Shown here in pieces: positions 43,797 through 53,064 of a DNA stretch of 64,000 nt. Every line of letters starts with the position of its first letter. The stretch's first letter is position 1. The notes beneath the pieces were generated by a model, which saw only the letters and a program-made list of their open reading frames with translations, had not been told where the DNA came from and ran no database searches. The stretch spans positions 41,920 to 105,919 of the forward strand of contig VFJQ01000013.1 in NCBI GenBank assembly GCA_009885995.1, read 5' to 3'. The translations under genes and the position numbers were made by a program. The DNA comes from Verrucomicrobiota bacterium (GTDB taxonomy: Bacteria; Verrucomicrobiota; Verrucomicrobiia; Chthoniobacterales; Chthoniobacteraceae).

Positions 43797-44105
43797 CTAA
43801 ATCTTCCCGGCCAATGCAGCCAGGATTTCGGCGCCCCTCGGCGAGTCGAAAAGCTCGGCTGCGGCGTGGATCGCCGCAGCATCCGCGGTGCTGCCGAAAC
43901 CCGGGACCGCCGGCTGTTCAGCCTCCCTCCATCTGGCCTCGTAGGGGCCGTTGCCTCGGACGGAGAAGGAAATGGGAGGCTGCATGCGAGCGAACGCGCG
44001 CTGCAATTTGGCGCGCAAGACGGCCTCTGTCGTGGGTGTGGCGATCCCCAGATGGCGTTTCACTTTCTGCAGGGCGGACTCGGGCTTCGGGGTGGGTTCG
44101 GTCAT
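43797..44105 (-). CDS. Small hypothetical protein
   Basis: 102 residues from the ATG at 44105. Charged N-terminus (SALQKVKRHLGIATPTTEAV), then AKLQRAFARMQPPISFSVRG and an Ala-rich helical C-terminus (AAAIHAAAELFDSPRGAEIL). No signal, membrane helix or known motif. It fits between the second oxidoreductase gene (48 bases) and the propeller gene (55 bases), all on the same strand, which supports it being real. No function can be proposed. Confidence 0.45.
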   Translation of the reverse strand: MTEPTPKPESALQKVKRHLGIATPTTEAVLRAKLQRAFARMQPPISFSVRGNGPYEARWREAEQPAVPGFGSTADAAAIHAAAELFDSPRGAEILAALAGKI

Positions 44106-44160
44106 GCCGCTATCGGTGGCTTCTTCGCGGTCATTGGCAATCGCAAAGAACCCGCGCGGG

Positions 44161-45183
44161 CTACTCGCGATTGAAGCGATGGATGCGGCCGAAGATGTTG
44201 TATTCGGAGACGAAGACGTTCCCCTTCGCATCGAAGGCCACGCCGTGCGGCGCGGTGACGATGCCGGTGCGCCACTTGTCGGGTTCGGTCTTGTTCGTGC
44301 CGGATTCGTCGGGGCGGTCGGATTGCCCGAACTGCGCGACGATCTTGCCCGACTTGTCGAGGATGGTGATGCGGCCCTTGATCTCGCCGATCAACGCGAG
44401 GTCGCCCTGGATGGCGACGGCGGCGGGGAGCAGCAGGTCCTTCGCGACTTCGTCGAGGAACTCGCCGTGGAGCGACATGTGGACGACGCGTCCATTCGCG
44501 CGGTCCACGCCGATGATGCGCGGCGGCGAGAAGCGGGTGTCGATGGCGATCTTGTGCAGGGTGTTGAAATTGTAAGGCGCCTTCCCGCGGCCACCGAAGC
44601 TTTTGAGGTATTTGCCGGTCTTGTCGAAGCGATGCACGTAGTCGCTCGAGTAGCCATCGGTCACGTAGAGATCGCCATTTGGCGCGACATCCATCGCGGT
44701 GAGGCGGACGACTGGCTTGCCGGCATCGGGATTCGGGACCTCCTTTCCGTCGGGGCCTTTCCGGGTCTTCGGCGCTTTGTTTTTGAACTCATCGGGGATC
44801 GCCGTCGGCGGAATGTTGAGCACTTCTTTTCCGTCGAGCGTGAGCTTGAGGATGTTTCCCGCCGTGAGCCGCGGGCCGTAGATGAATTCGCCGTCGGCTT
44901 CCTTGTGGATGACGAAGCCGTGGAAGTCGGCAGGTGCGTTCGGGACGTTGCGCACCCACTTGCCGTCCGGGCCGAAGACTTGCAGGCCGGCCTTCGGGTC
45001 CATGACGCTGACATACACTTCGCCGTTCGAGGCGACGGCGATGTCGCCGTGCATGTTGCCGATGACTTTTTTGCCGTCGGGAAAGGAGTAGGGCTCGGGG
45101 ACCGCCTTGTATTCGGCGGCGAAGGCGCTACCGAGCAGAGTGGCGAGGGCGAGCGTGGTGGTGAGGAGGAAGCGCTGAGTCAT
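44161..45183 (-). CDS. Secreted NHL/SMP-30-like six-bladed beta-propeller protein
   Basis: 340 residues from the ATG at 45183. Signal peptide LLTTTLALATLLGSAFAAE. NHL/6-bladed repeats with the pattern GNMHGDIAVASNGEVYVSVM, LTAMDVAPNGDLYVTDGYSS, RFDKTGKYLKSFGGRG, TAPHGVAFDAKGNVFVSEYN. Typical of secreted verrucomicrobial propellers adjoining Gfo/Idh/MocA and DUF1080 genes. Lactonase or binding role cannot be distinguished. First gene of the leftward oxidoreductase unit; an 86-base divergent spacer to the next gene probably holds two promoters that I cannot define. Confidence 0.85.
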   Translation of the reverse strand: MTQRFLLTTTLALATLLGSAFAAEYKAVPEPYSFPDGKKVIGNMHGDIAVASNGEVYVSVMDPKAGLQVFGPDGKWVRNVPNAPADFHGFVIHKEADGEFIYGPRLTAGNILKLTLDGKEVLNIPPTAIPDEFKNKAPKTRKGPDGKEVPNPDAGKPVVRLTAMDVAPNGDLYVTDGYSSDYVHRFDKTGKYLKSFGGRGKAPYNFNTLHKIAIDTRFSPPRIIGVDRANGRVVHMSLHGEFLDEVAKDLLLPAAVAIQGDLALIGEIKGRITILDKSGKIVAQFGQSDRPDESGTNKTEPDKWRTGIVTAPHGVAFDAKGNVFVSEYNIFGRIHRFNRE

Positions 45184-45269
45184 GGTGGGTGCGGAGGGTG
45201 AAGTCACAGCACTCTCAACCCGCTCGTCAACGCTGCCTTTGTCGCTTCACCGCCGTTTGTGATGACACC

Positions 45270-45680
45270 ATGAACCTGCAGCGCTTCTTTGCGCGACTGG
45301 ATCGGGGCCGATACTACCGCATGAAAGACACGACCGAACATCTGGGCGTTCTCGCCCTGGGTTACTTGTGGAATCATCCGCTCCAGCAGCTCAACGACCT
45401 GCTCGGAGCGAAACATCCGGACCACTTGGAGCCGGAAGTATTGTCGGCCCTGCGGAAGCTGACGCCGGAAGAGAAACGCGCGCTCAAACGGGCGGTCGCG
45501 GGAATCTTCGCGCAAGACATGTCGGACTTCTGCATGGCACTCGATGAAACCGTCCGCCACGGAGACGGCATCGAGATTCATGAAACCGAACCCTCGTTCG
45601 GCCGGCACATGCCGCCGTGGAATGACCGCATGAGCTACTTCGATCGCGAGGGGAATCCGAAACCGGAATTCGCGCGCTGA
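45270..45680 (+). CDS. Hypothetical protein, cytoplasmic
   Basis: 136 residues from the ATG at 45270 (MNLQRFFARLD). Helical, with charged EKRALKRAVAGIFAQDMSDF and LNDLLGAKHPDHLEPEVLSA segments. No signal or membrane helix. The C-terminal ~35 residues (IEIHETEPSFGRHMPPWNDR) are Pro/His-rich. Longer reading to 45189 adds a Cys-rich start without gene-like character. I do not recognise the family. It stands alone, convergent with tex. Confidence 0.65.
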   Translation: MNLQRFFARLDRGRYYRMKDTTEHLGVLALGYLWNHPLQQLNDLLGAKHPDHLEPEVLSALRKLTPEEKRALKRAVAGIFAQDMSDFCMALDETVRHGDGIEIHETEPSFGRHMPPWNDRMSYFDREGNPKPEFAR

Positions 45681-45714
45681 GCGCCCCCCCCGCGAGGTCG
45701 TGGGCAAATTCGAT

Positions 45715-45749
45715 GCGCCCGCGCGGTGCGTTCGTCTCCGCGTGGGCGC
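45715..45749. terminator. Hairpin between convergent genes
   Basis: Arms GCGCCCGCGCGG (45715-45726) and CCGCGTGGGCGC (45738-45749), complementary with one mismatch in 12, loop of 11 bases. Placed between the orphan gene and tex stops, so it could serve both strands. No T-tract on either side, so confidence is moderate to low. Confidence 0.45.
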
Positions 45750-45754
45750 AGTGA

Positions 45755-48055
45755 TCAGCTCCGCCGCTGCTGCGCGAGCGTGAACCAATCCGCGCCGCCA
45801 CCGCCACCGGCAGCGGGCGCGGGTTTGCGATCCTGAAAGCGCCGCACGTCGCCGGGGCGCGCTTCGTTCTTTGGGCGTTCGCCGCGCGGGGCGAGATCGG
45901 CTTTCGTCTTCATCGAAAGCGCGATGCGTTTCCGCACGAGATCGACTTCGATGACGGTGGCCATCACGCGCTGACCGACCTTCACCACATCGGCGGCGGC
46001 CTTCACGAATTGATCGCTGAGCTGGCTGACGTGGACGAGCCCGTCCTGATGCACGCCGATGTCCACGAACGCGCCGAATGCGGCGACGTTCGTGACGATG
46101 CCCGGGAGCTTCATGCCGGGCTTGAGATCCTCGGGTTTCTCGACGCCTTCGGCGAAGGAGAACGCCTCGAATTGCTGGCGCGGATCGCGGCCCGGCTTCG
46201 CAAGCTCAGCGACGATGTCCTTGAGCGTCGGCAGCCCGACTTCGGTGGTGACGTATTTCTGTGGCTGGATCTTCGCGCGCTTGGCGGAGTCCTTCAGCAA
46301 GTCGAGCACGCTGCAGCCGAGGTCGGCGGCCATGCGATCCACGAGTTCGTAGCGCTCGGGATGCACGGCGCTGCCGTCGAGCGGATGCTCGCCGTCGCGG
46401 ATGCGGAGGAAGCCGGCGGCTTGCTCGAACGCCTTCGGCCCGAGCCCGGCGACCTTGAGCAGTTCCTTACGCGACTTGAACGGCCCGTTCTCGTCGCGGT
46501 GCGCGACGATGTTGGCGGCGACGCGCGAATTAAGCCCGGAGACGTAGGCGAGCAGGTGCTTGCTCGCGGTGTTGATCTCGACGCCGACGTTGTTCACGCA
46601 GCTCACCACGCTGTCGTCGAGCGTGCGCTTGAGCGCGGTCTGATCCACGTCGTGCTGATACTGCCCGACGCCGATGCTCTTCGGGTCGAGCTTCACGAGT
46701 TCGGCGAGCGGGTCCATGAGCCGGCGCCCGATCGAGATCGCGCCGCGCACGGTCAGGTCCTTGTCGGGGAATTCTTCGCGCGCGACTTCGCTCGCGGAGT
46801 AGATCGACGCGCCGCTCTCGCTGACCATCACGACCGGGATGGAGGAGGGGAGCCCGAGCTTGCGGATGAACGTCTCGGTCTCGCGCGAAGCGGTGCCGTT
46901 GCCGATGGCGATGGCTTCGATCTGAAACTTCTTCACGACCGAGTGGACGAACTCCATCGCCTCACCAAGTTCGCGCACGCCTTTCTCCGGGTAGATCACG
47001 TCGTTGCCCACGAGTTTTCCCTGCCGGTTTAGCACCACGACCTTGCACCCGGTGCGGAAGCCGGGGTCGATCGCGAGCGTGTTCTTCTGCCCGAGCGGCG
47101 AGGCGAGGAGCAACTCGCGCAGGTTGTCGGCGAAGACCTTGATCGCTTCCTCGTCGGCGCGCTTTTTCAGCGTGATGCGTGCTTCGCCTTCCATCGAAAA
47201 GCCGAGCAGCCGCTTGTAGCAATCCTGCACCGCCGCCTTCACCTCCAGAGCCGCCGGGCACGCGCCGCGCACGAACATCCGCTCGACGATGCTCACCGCT
47301 TCGATCTCATCGGGGGTGAGGCGAGAGAGCAGGAAGCCCTCGGCCTCTCCGCGCCGGATGGCGAGGATGCGGTGGCTCGGCGCGGTCGGCGCCGGCTCGG
47401 ACCAGTCGAAGTAATCCTTAAACTTCGCGCCCTCCTCTTCCTTGCCGGTGAGCACCTTCGACTTGAGCACCGCTTTCGTGGCGTAAAGCTCGCGCAACTT
47501 CGCCCGCACCGCGGCGTCGTCGGCGATGCGCTCGGCGATGATGTCGCGCGCTCCGGACAGCGCGGCGGGCACGTCGGCGATGCTGTAAGTCTTGCCGTCA
47601 CTCTCGATGGATTTCGGCACATACGCGGCAGCAGCGGCCTTCGGGTCGGTTCCCGCATCTTGCGCCCACAGCAGGTCCGCGAGCGGCTCGAGGCCGAGTT
47701 CTTTCGCGGTCGTGGCGCGCGTGCGTTTCTTCGGACGGAAGGGCGCGTAGAGATCCTCCAGCGCGGTCATCGTCTCAGCCTTGTCGATCTTCGCCTTGAG
47801 ATCCTCGGTCAGCAGCTTGCGCTCGATCAGCGAATCGAGGACGGACCCGCGCCGCTTGTCGAGGTCCTCGAGCTGCCCAAGTCGGTCGCGGATCGACATG
47901 ATCTGCACTTCATCGAGTTCACCCGTTCGCTCCTTTCGGTAGCGTGCGATGAAGGGGACGGTGCCGCCTTCCTCCAGCAAGACAGCGGTCGCGGCGACCT
48001 GCCGGGTCTGGAGCTTGAGTTCCTGGGCGATCTTGAGGACGTGAGCTTCGAGCAT
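45755..48055 (-). CDS. tex: Tex family RNA-binding transcription accessory protein
   Basis: 766 residues from the ATG at 48055. Tex binds RNA and affects transcription; it is conserved across bacteria. N-terminal helical Tex segment (VPFIARYRKERTG, ALEDLYAPFRPKKRTRA), the YqgF/RNase H-like core (LAIDPGFRTGCKVVVLN), a helix-hairpin-helix stretch (VNTASKHLLAYVSGL ... FKSRKELLKVAGLGPKAFEQ) and a C-terminal S1 domain (VTNVAAFGAFVDIGVHQDG). The final ~40 residues are a Pro/Gly/Arg-rich tail (RRFQDRKPAPAAGGGGGADW). Last gene after the coiled-coil gene, 116 bases downstream of it. Confidence 0.95.
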   Translation of the reverse strand: MLEAHVLKIAQELKLQTRQVAATAVLLEEGGTVPFIARYRKERTGELDEVQIMSIRDRLGQLEDLDKRRGSVLDSLIERKLLTEDLKAKIDKAETMTALEDLYAPFRPKKRTRATTAKELGLEPLADLLWAQDAGTDPKAAAAAYVPKSIESDGKTYSIADVPAALSGARDIIAERIADDAAVRAKLRELYATKAVLKSKVLTGKEEEGAKFKDYFDWSEPAPTAPSHRILAIRRGEAEGFLLSRLTPDEIEAVSIVERMFVRGACPAALEVKAAVQDCYKRLLGFSMEGEARITLKKRADEEAIKVFADNLRELLLASPLGQKNTLAIDPGFRTGCKVVVLNRQGKLVGNDVIYPEKGVRELGEAMEFVHSVVKKFQIEAIAIGNGTASRETETFIRKLGLPSSIPVVMVSESGASIYSASEVAREEFPDKDLTVRGAISIGRRLMDPLAELVKLDPKSIGVGQYQHDVDQTALKRTLDDSVVSCVNNVGVEINTASKHLLAYVSGLNSRVAANIVAHRDENGPFKSRKELLKVAGLGPKAFEQAAGFLRIRDGEHPLDGSAVHPERYELVDRMAADLGCSVLDLLKDSAKRAKIQPQKYVTTEVGLPTLKDIVAELAKPGRDPRQQFEAFSFAEGVEKPEDLKPGMKLPGIVTNVAAFGAFVDIGVHQDGLVHVSQLSDQFVKAAADVVKVGQRVMATVIEVDLVRKRIALSMKTKADLAPRGERPKNEARPGDVRRFQDRKPAPAAGGGGGADWFTLAQQRRS

Positions 48056-48171
48056 GGATCGGGGTGGATTTGAGTGCGCACGATGATGCGAACGCTCCGC
48101 CGCCCGTCAATCCACCAACCCCAATATATTGTGCCTTTCCCGGCTTGACGCCCGCTATCTTGGGGTGCTGC

Positions 48172-51100
48172 CTACAGCACGCGGAGATTTGGAGGCGGAA
48201 TCACCATCGGCCGCAGCTGCGGGGGCCGCACGCCGCTGGAGTCTGGATCGCCGGGCTGTAGCAATTCGGCTTCACGGATGTCGATCACGTTGGATTCGCG
48301 CTCCGGCACCGGCTTCTGCACCACGTCGGTCGGGAGCGGCTTGGCCTTGGTGGTCCGAGGGTCGATGTCCTGCTCTAGCCGTTGCTGCGCGTCTGCCATG
48401 CCTGCGATTCGGTCGCGCAGTTCGTCGCGCTGCTCGATGAGTTGGTCGCGCTCGCGGCGCATCCGCGCCACGTCGCGCTCCAGCCGCGTGATGCGCTCAG
48501 CGGTGAGGCGGTCGGTTTGGACGCGCGCCTCGTCGTCGCTGGAGCCCCGCGCGTGCGATTCAGTCTCCGCCACCGCGCTCGCGGTCATCGCCTTGTCACG
48601 TTGTTCCGTCACGGCCTTCAGTTCGCGAAGAAACTCCGCGCTCTGCCGCTCCGCCGCCTGCTGCGTCCGCGCCAGTTCGTTTGCCAACTCGTTGAGCTGG
48701 CCATTTAGCGCCTCCATCTCACGCCGGTGTTGTGCCGTCGCCTGATCGGCTGCGAGGCGATCTTCTGCGAGCCGCTGCGCCTCAGCCGTGCTTTCGCGCC
48801 GGGCGGCATCGCGCTCCGCCTCAGCGGCGGCCAGCGCTGCGGCGTGGTCCTTCGCGCTCTTGCTGAGCAGCGCCTTGGTCCGCTCACGCATGGTCTCGAG
48901 TTCGGCGGCGAGTTCGTCGCGCTCGGTCCGGATCGCGTCTTCGGCTTCGACAGATCCGGATTTCGTGCCCGCGTGTGAGGTTTCGTATTCCGTCCGGAGT
49001 CGCGCAATTTCCGCATCCTTCGCAGCCAAGGCAGACTCGGCCGCCCGAAGACGCTCTGCCAGTGCCTTCTCGGATTCCTCGGCCCTCGCGGCCGCTGATT
49101 TTTTCTGCTGATCGAGTTCGGAAGTCATAATTTCGATCCTTCGGTGTGCTTCGTTGACCTGAGATTTGGTGCGCTCGAGCAGCGCGGTGAGAGCGGGATT
49201 GGCCTCCGTGCGCTTGCGCGCTTCGGTCAACTCCGCCACGAGTTTTTCCACATCATGCCGGGCCGCAGCGAGGTCTTTTTCAAACTTTGCCCGGGCCCTT
49301 TCGGCGGCACCCAATTTGTCCGCCTGCGCCCGTGCAGCGAGCGTGGCTTCATCACGCGCATACGCGAGCTTGCGTGCGTTCTCCTCGCGCTGCGCGGCAA
49401 GCTGGCGCTGGCTCTCAGCTCGTAAGCTTTCGAGTTCACCCGAGTTGCCCGCGGACTTCTGCTGAGCAGCGGCCAGCGCGGCCTTTGTGCGCTCGAGTTC
49501 ACCGGCCATCGCCGGGTCCGCCGGCGGGTGAGCGAGCAGTTCGTCGATCTCGCACTGGAGCCGTTCCACGCGCTTGCGCGCGGCGTCGCGTTGCTGCGTC
49601 AGGGCGCCGAGGCTCTGATCGAGATCGCTTTTCGCGCTCTCGATCCCGCCGAGCGGGTCGCGAACTTTCGTAGCGGCTGCCGCTTCATCGCGTGCTTGAT
49701 GGAGCGCGGGTGCGTGTGTCTCGCGCTCCGCATGTTGCTCCGCTTCGCGCCGCTCTTCGGTGGCTTTGAGCCGGAGTTGAAGTTTGTGGACCTGCCCCGT
49801 GAGCTTCTCCTGCTCGTCGCGCAAGGCGGCGGCCTCACTCGAAGCTTTCTCGTGGAGGCTCCTGAGTGCGGCGAGTTCGTTGCCTTCGGGGCTGTGCGCT
49901 GCCGCAAGTTTCTCGCGCTCTTTCGCCAGCGCATCGCGCTCGATCTTCATCAGTCGGGCGTGGGTCTCAAGCTGGGCGTCCAGCTTTTCCTGCAGCTCTT
50001 TCTGCGTCTTGGACAGCTCCGCCTCCCGCTTGCGTGTGAGGGCTTCAAGTTCGCGCTTGGCATCGTTGCGCGTGGATTCGACCAGCGCCGTTGCTTCACC
50101 TCTCGCGCGATCCGCCTGCGCCGCCGTGCGCTCGGCTTTGATCCGTGCCTCGCGTTCGCGGGTCAACTCCTGCGCGACTTCGCGCTGGGAACTTTCGAGT
50201 GCGGTGATCCGGCGCTGAAGTTCCTCAGTCTGTCGCTGGATTTCGCGCTGCGAGCGTTCGCCTTCCCCGCGCAGCAGTTCCTTGCCGCCCGATTCAGCCT
50301 TTTGAAGCGCGGCTGCTTGCTCGGCAAAGTGCTGCTTTTGCTGGTCGAGCGCGTCGCGTTCGGCGGTCAGAGCTTGAATCTGCGCTGTCTGGGTCTGCTT
50401 GAGCGTCGCCAGTTCAGCCTGCAGCACGGTGATCTCTCCCGCACGCGACTCAGCATCGAGCCGTGCCTCGTCACGTTCTTTGCTGATCGCTGCGAGCCCG
50501 GCCTCAGCAGTCTTCTGCAACTGTGTGAAGTGTGTTTTCTCCTGTTCGAGCTGCTTATCGTAGCGCGCCGCGTCGGTGTAGAGGGCTTCGATTTCTTTCC
50601 GGTTCTCTTCGAGCTTCGAGTTCTGTGCGTCTCGCTCATTCGCGACAGTGGCGGCTTCCTCGTCGCCGGCTCCTGATTGTCGGCTGGTTTTGAGTTGCTC
50701 GCGCGCTTCGTCACGCTGGGTGGTGAGCTCGGCGATCGTCTCCTCGTAACCCGTGCGGAGGCGTTCGACTTCCTGCTCGGTCATCTTCGTGATGCGTTCG
50801 AGTTCGATCGCGAAATCGAGATCCTGCATCACCGCGGGCGCCGGCATCATGACGGGCACAGTGGGGAGCAAGGGAAGCTTAGTCGGGTGAGGCGGCGCGT
50901 GCGCCGGCTCCGCAGGCTTCGGCTCTGGCTGCATCTCAGTCAGAGCGCCGGTTGCTGGCGTGGCCGGCGAAGTCGGGCGGCTGAACCACATCGGCTGGCG
51001 GGGAGCCCCGGCTGTTTGCGGGGCCGTCGCGCCGCCTGCGCCCGGCGCGTTTCGCTTGCGGGTGCGGAGCTGCTGCGCGAGCGCCGCGGCCGCGGCGTCG

Positions 51101-51609
51101 GTGAGCTTCGGTTGCGACGAAGCGGCTTCGCCACCCTTGACCATGTCGAGCAGCTTCTGCCACGGGAACCGGACCTCGATGTTGTCCGACGCCCGGATTT
51201 CTCCACGGAAGATTTTCGGTGCGCGCTGGTAGATCTCCGACAGCGCGATCGTCGTCTGCCCGCGGGCGATCCGCGCCGACAGCTCGCACGCATCGAACGT
51301 CAGCGGCATCGATGCGTCATGTTCCGTGGCCGTGAGCAGTTGCGTCGGGATGCGCGGCAGGAAATCGCCGAGAGTGAAGATGATCGTTTCGTCCCTGCGC
51401 ACCGCTGGGGCTGCCGCCGCGGAGCCCTCGGCGCTGCGACTTGCCGATGCGGAAGTCGTCCCCTCCACATCGTCTTCAGGCGTGGCGCTGGCGGCCTTGG
51501 TTCTCCTTCTCAGCGCTTGGGCGGCAAGATCCCGGGCCGATTCCGCCTGCCGTGGCGCGTCATCATCGTCCGGCCCATTTCGCCTGAATCTGTCCAGAAA
51601 CGATTTCAT
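48172..51609 (-). CDS. Very large coiled-coil protein with an unnamed N-terminal domain
   Basis: 1145 residues. Residues 1-70 are disordered and acidic/Ala-rich. Residues ~75-158 form a compact domain I cannot name: FTLGDFLPRIPTQLLT, SARIARGQTTIALSEIYQR and SDNIEVRFPWQKLLDMV. A Pro-rich linker follows, and from about 265 to 1100 an almost continuous coiled coil rich in Glu, Ala, Arg and Leu heptads. The last residues are basic/Pro-rich (RPPQLRPMVIPPPNLRVL). No membrane segment or ATPase motif is seen, so it is not an SMC. Its start overlaps the hflX stop (ATGA). A scaffold or cytoskeletal role is possible but not shown. The gene occupies one tenth of the ribBA-hflX-tex region. Confidence 0.8.
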   Translation of the reverse strand: MKSFLDRFRRNGPDDDDAPRQAESARDLAAQALRRRTKAASATPEDDVEGTTSASASRSAEGSAAAAPAVRRDETIIFTLGDFLPRIPTQLLTATEHDASMPLTFDACELSARIARGQTTIALSEIYQRAPKIFRGEIRASDNIEVRFPWQKLLDMVKGGEAASSQPKLTDAAAAALAQQLRTRKRNAPGAGGATAPQTAGAPRQPMWFSRPTSPATPATGALTEMQPEPKPAEPAHAPPHPTKLPLLPTVPVMMPAPAVMQDLDFAIELERITKMTEQEVERLRTGYEETIAELTTQRDEAREQLKTSRQSGAGDEEAATVANERDAQNSKLEENRKEIEALYTDAARYDKQLEQEKTHFTQLQKTAEAGLAAISKERDEARLDAESRAGEITVLQAELATLKQTQTAQIQALTAERDALDQQKQHFAEQAAALQKAESGGKELLRGEGERSQREIQRQTEELQRRITALESSQREVAQELTREREARIKAERTAAQADRARGEATALVESTRNDAKRELEALTRKREAELSKTQKELQEKLDAQLETHARLMKIERDALAKEREKLAAAHSPEGNELAALRSLHEKASSEAAALRDEQEKLTGQVHKLQLRLKATEERREAEQHAERETHAPALHQARDEAAAATKVRDPLGGIESAKSDLDQSLGALTQQRDAARKRVERLQCEIDELLAHPPADPAMAGELERTKAALAAAQQKSAGNSGELESLRAESQRQLAAQREENARKLAYARDEATLAARAQADKLGAAERARAKFEKDLAAARHDVEKLVAELTEARKRTEANPALTALLERTKSQVNEAHRRIEIMTSELDQQKKSAAARAEESEKALAERLRAAESALAAKDAEIARLRTEYETSHAGTKSGSVEAEDAIRTERDELAAELETMRERTKALLSKSAKDHAAALAAAEAERDAARRESTAEAQRLAEDRLAADQATAQHRREMEALNGQLNELANELARTQQAAERQSAEFLRELKAVTEQRDKAMTASAVAETESHARGSSDDEARVQTDRLTAERITRLERDVARMRRERDQLIEQRDELRDRIAGMADAQQRLEQDIDPRTTKAKPLPTDVVQKPVPERESNVIDIREAELLQPGDPDSSGVRPPQLRPMVIPPPNLRVL

Positions 51610-53000
51610 CGCGCGAGGTCGGGGTCGATCACGTGGATTTTGAACCCCGCGTGTTGCGGATGCGCAATTGTGGCTGTGAGTTGTTCTTTCTCAGGGCTCG
51701 AATCGCTTACCGAATCGGAAGCCGCAGCGTCGATGACAAACTCGCTCACCAGCGGCTGAAGCGCGCGCGGAACCGTCGCGATCATCCGCACCTCGTCGGC
51801 GAGATACTCGATCTCGCGCACATGGGCCTCGCGGTGCAGGCGGGCGATCAAGGCTCCGGCGCTCGTGGGGAGCCGCAATTCGCGCGTCACACCGGCGTTG
51901 GCGACCCATTCGCCGATACGATCGATGAGCGCGTCGATGCCCTCGCCCGAGCGGGCGGAAATGAAGAGCGCGTCGGGAAAATGGCGGCGCAGGTTTGCCA
52001 GCGTCTCCGGATCCTCGACGCGATCGATCTTGTTGAAGACGACAAGCGTTGGCTTTTCGCCGACGCCGAGGTCGGCGAGCACACGCATGGTGGTGTTGTG
52101 GAAATCCACGGCCCGCGACTGGGAGGCATCGACCACGTGAATGAGAAAATCCGCAAACACGGACTCTTCGAGTGTCGCGTTGAACGATTCGACGAGATGG
52201 TGCGGCAGCCGGCGCACGAAACCAACCGTGTCGGTGAGCAGCAGCGGTTGCTTGTTCGGCAGGTCAATCCGGCGCGTCGTCGTGTCGAGCGTGGCGAAGA
52301 GCTTGTCTTCGACGAAGACATCCGCGCCGGTGAGCCGGCGGAGCAGGGAGGATTTGCCGGCGTTCGTGTAGCCGACGATCGCCGCGTTCGGCACGGGCGT
52401 GCGCTGGCGGTCCTTGCGCTGGGTCGCGCGGGCGCTGCGGACCTCTTTGATGTCGTGCTTGAGCCGGTCGATCTGCCTGCGCAGGCGCCGTTTGTCCTGC
52501 TCGAGCTGGCTCTCGCCTTCGCCGCGGCCGCCGATCCCGCCGCCCTGGCGCACGAGATGGCTCCACGCGCGAGTCAGGCGTGGCAGCGAATACTCCGCGC
52601 GCGCCAGATCGATCTGTAGCCGCGCCTCACGCGTCTGTGCGCGGCGGGCGAAAATATCGAGGATGACTTCCTCGCGGTCGATCACGGGGAGCTCGGCGAG
52701 CGTCTCCCAGTTGCGTTGCTGCGAGGGCGTGAGGTCGTTGTCGAAGACGATCACGTCGAGCCCATGCTCCTTCGCGTGCGCCACGATCTCTGCGGCCTTG
52801 CCCGAGCCGATGAGGAAACGCGCGTGCGACTCGCGATGGGAAATGAGCAGCTTCTCACCGACGGGCACGCCGAGCGTGCGCACCAGTTCGTCGAGTTCGT
52901 CGAGCAGACTTTGCGCTTCGTCGCGGTCTGCAGCGTTACGATACGCGCCTACCAGCAGCGCACGAGTTGGGCGTTTTGGCGAGGCGTTGAGATCAGGCAT
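51606..53000 (-). CDS. hflX: GTPase HflX
   Basis: 464 residues from the ATG at 53000 (MPDLNASPKRP); the frame opens 14 codons earlier at 53042. HflX is a ribosome-associated GTPase that splits stalled ribosomes. Visible: the N-terminal HflX domain (LIGSGKAAEIVAHAKEHGLD, RAQTREARLQIDLARAEYSL), GGIGGRGEGESQLEQDKRRL, the G1 motif GYTNAGKSSLLRR, G3 DTVGFVRRLP and G4 NKIDR, plus the C-terminal helical tail. The stop overlaps the start of the coiled-coil gene (ATGA). It follows ribBA after 64 bases. Confidence 0.94.
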   Translation of the reverse strand: MPDLNASPKRPTRALLVGAYRNAADRDEAQSLLDELDELVRTLGVPVGEKLLISHRESHARFLIGSGKAAEIVAHAKEHGLDVIVFDNDLTPSQQRNWETLAELPVIDREEVILDIFARRAQTREARLQIDLARAEYSLPRLTRAWSHLVRQGGGIGGRGEGESQLEQDKRRLRRQIDRLKHDIKEVRSARATQRKDRQRTPVPNAAIVGYTNAGKSSLLRRLTGADVFVEDKLFATLDTTTRRIDLPNKQPLLLTDTVGFVRRLPHHLVESFNATLEESVFADFLIHVVDASQSRAVDFHNTTMRVLADLGVGEKPTLVVFNKIDRVEDPETLANLRRHFPDALFISARSGEGIDALIDRIGEWVANAGVTRELRLPTSAGALIARLHREAHVREIEYLADEVRMIATVPRALQPLVSEFVIDAAASDSVSDSSPEKEQLTATIAHPQHAGFKIHVIDPDLAR

Positions 53001-53064
53001 CCGTTGAGTAGCACAGCATAGATGAGCCCACTCGCACCTCAAGATTCCCAGCTGGTTCCGTTCG

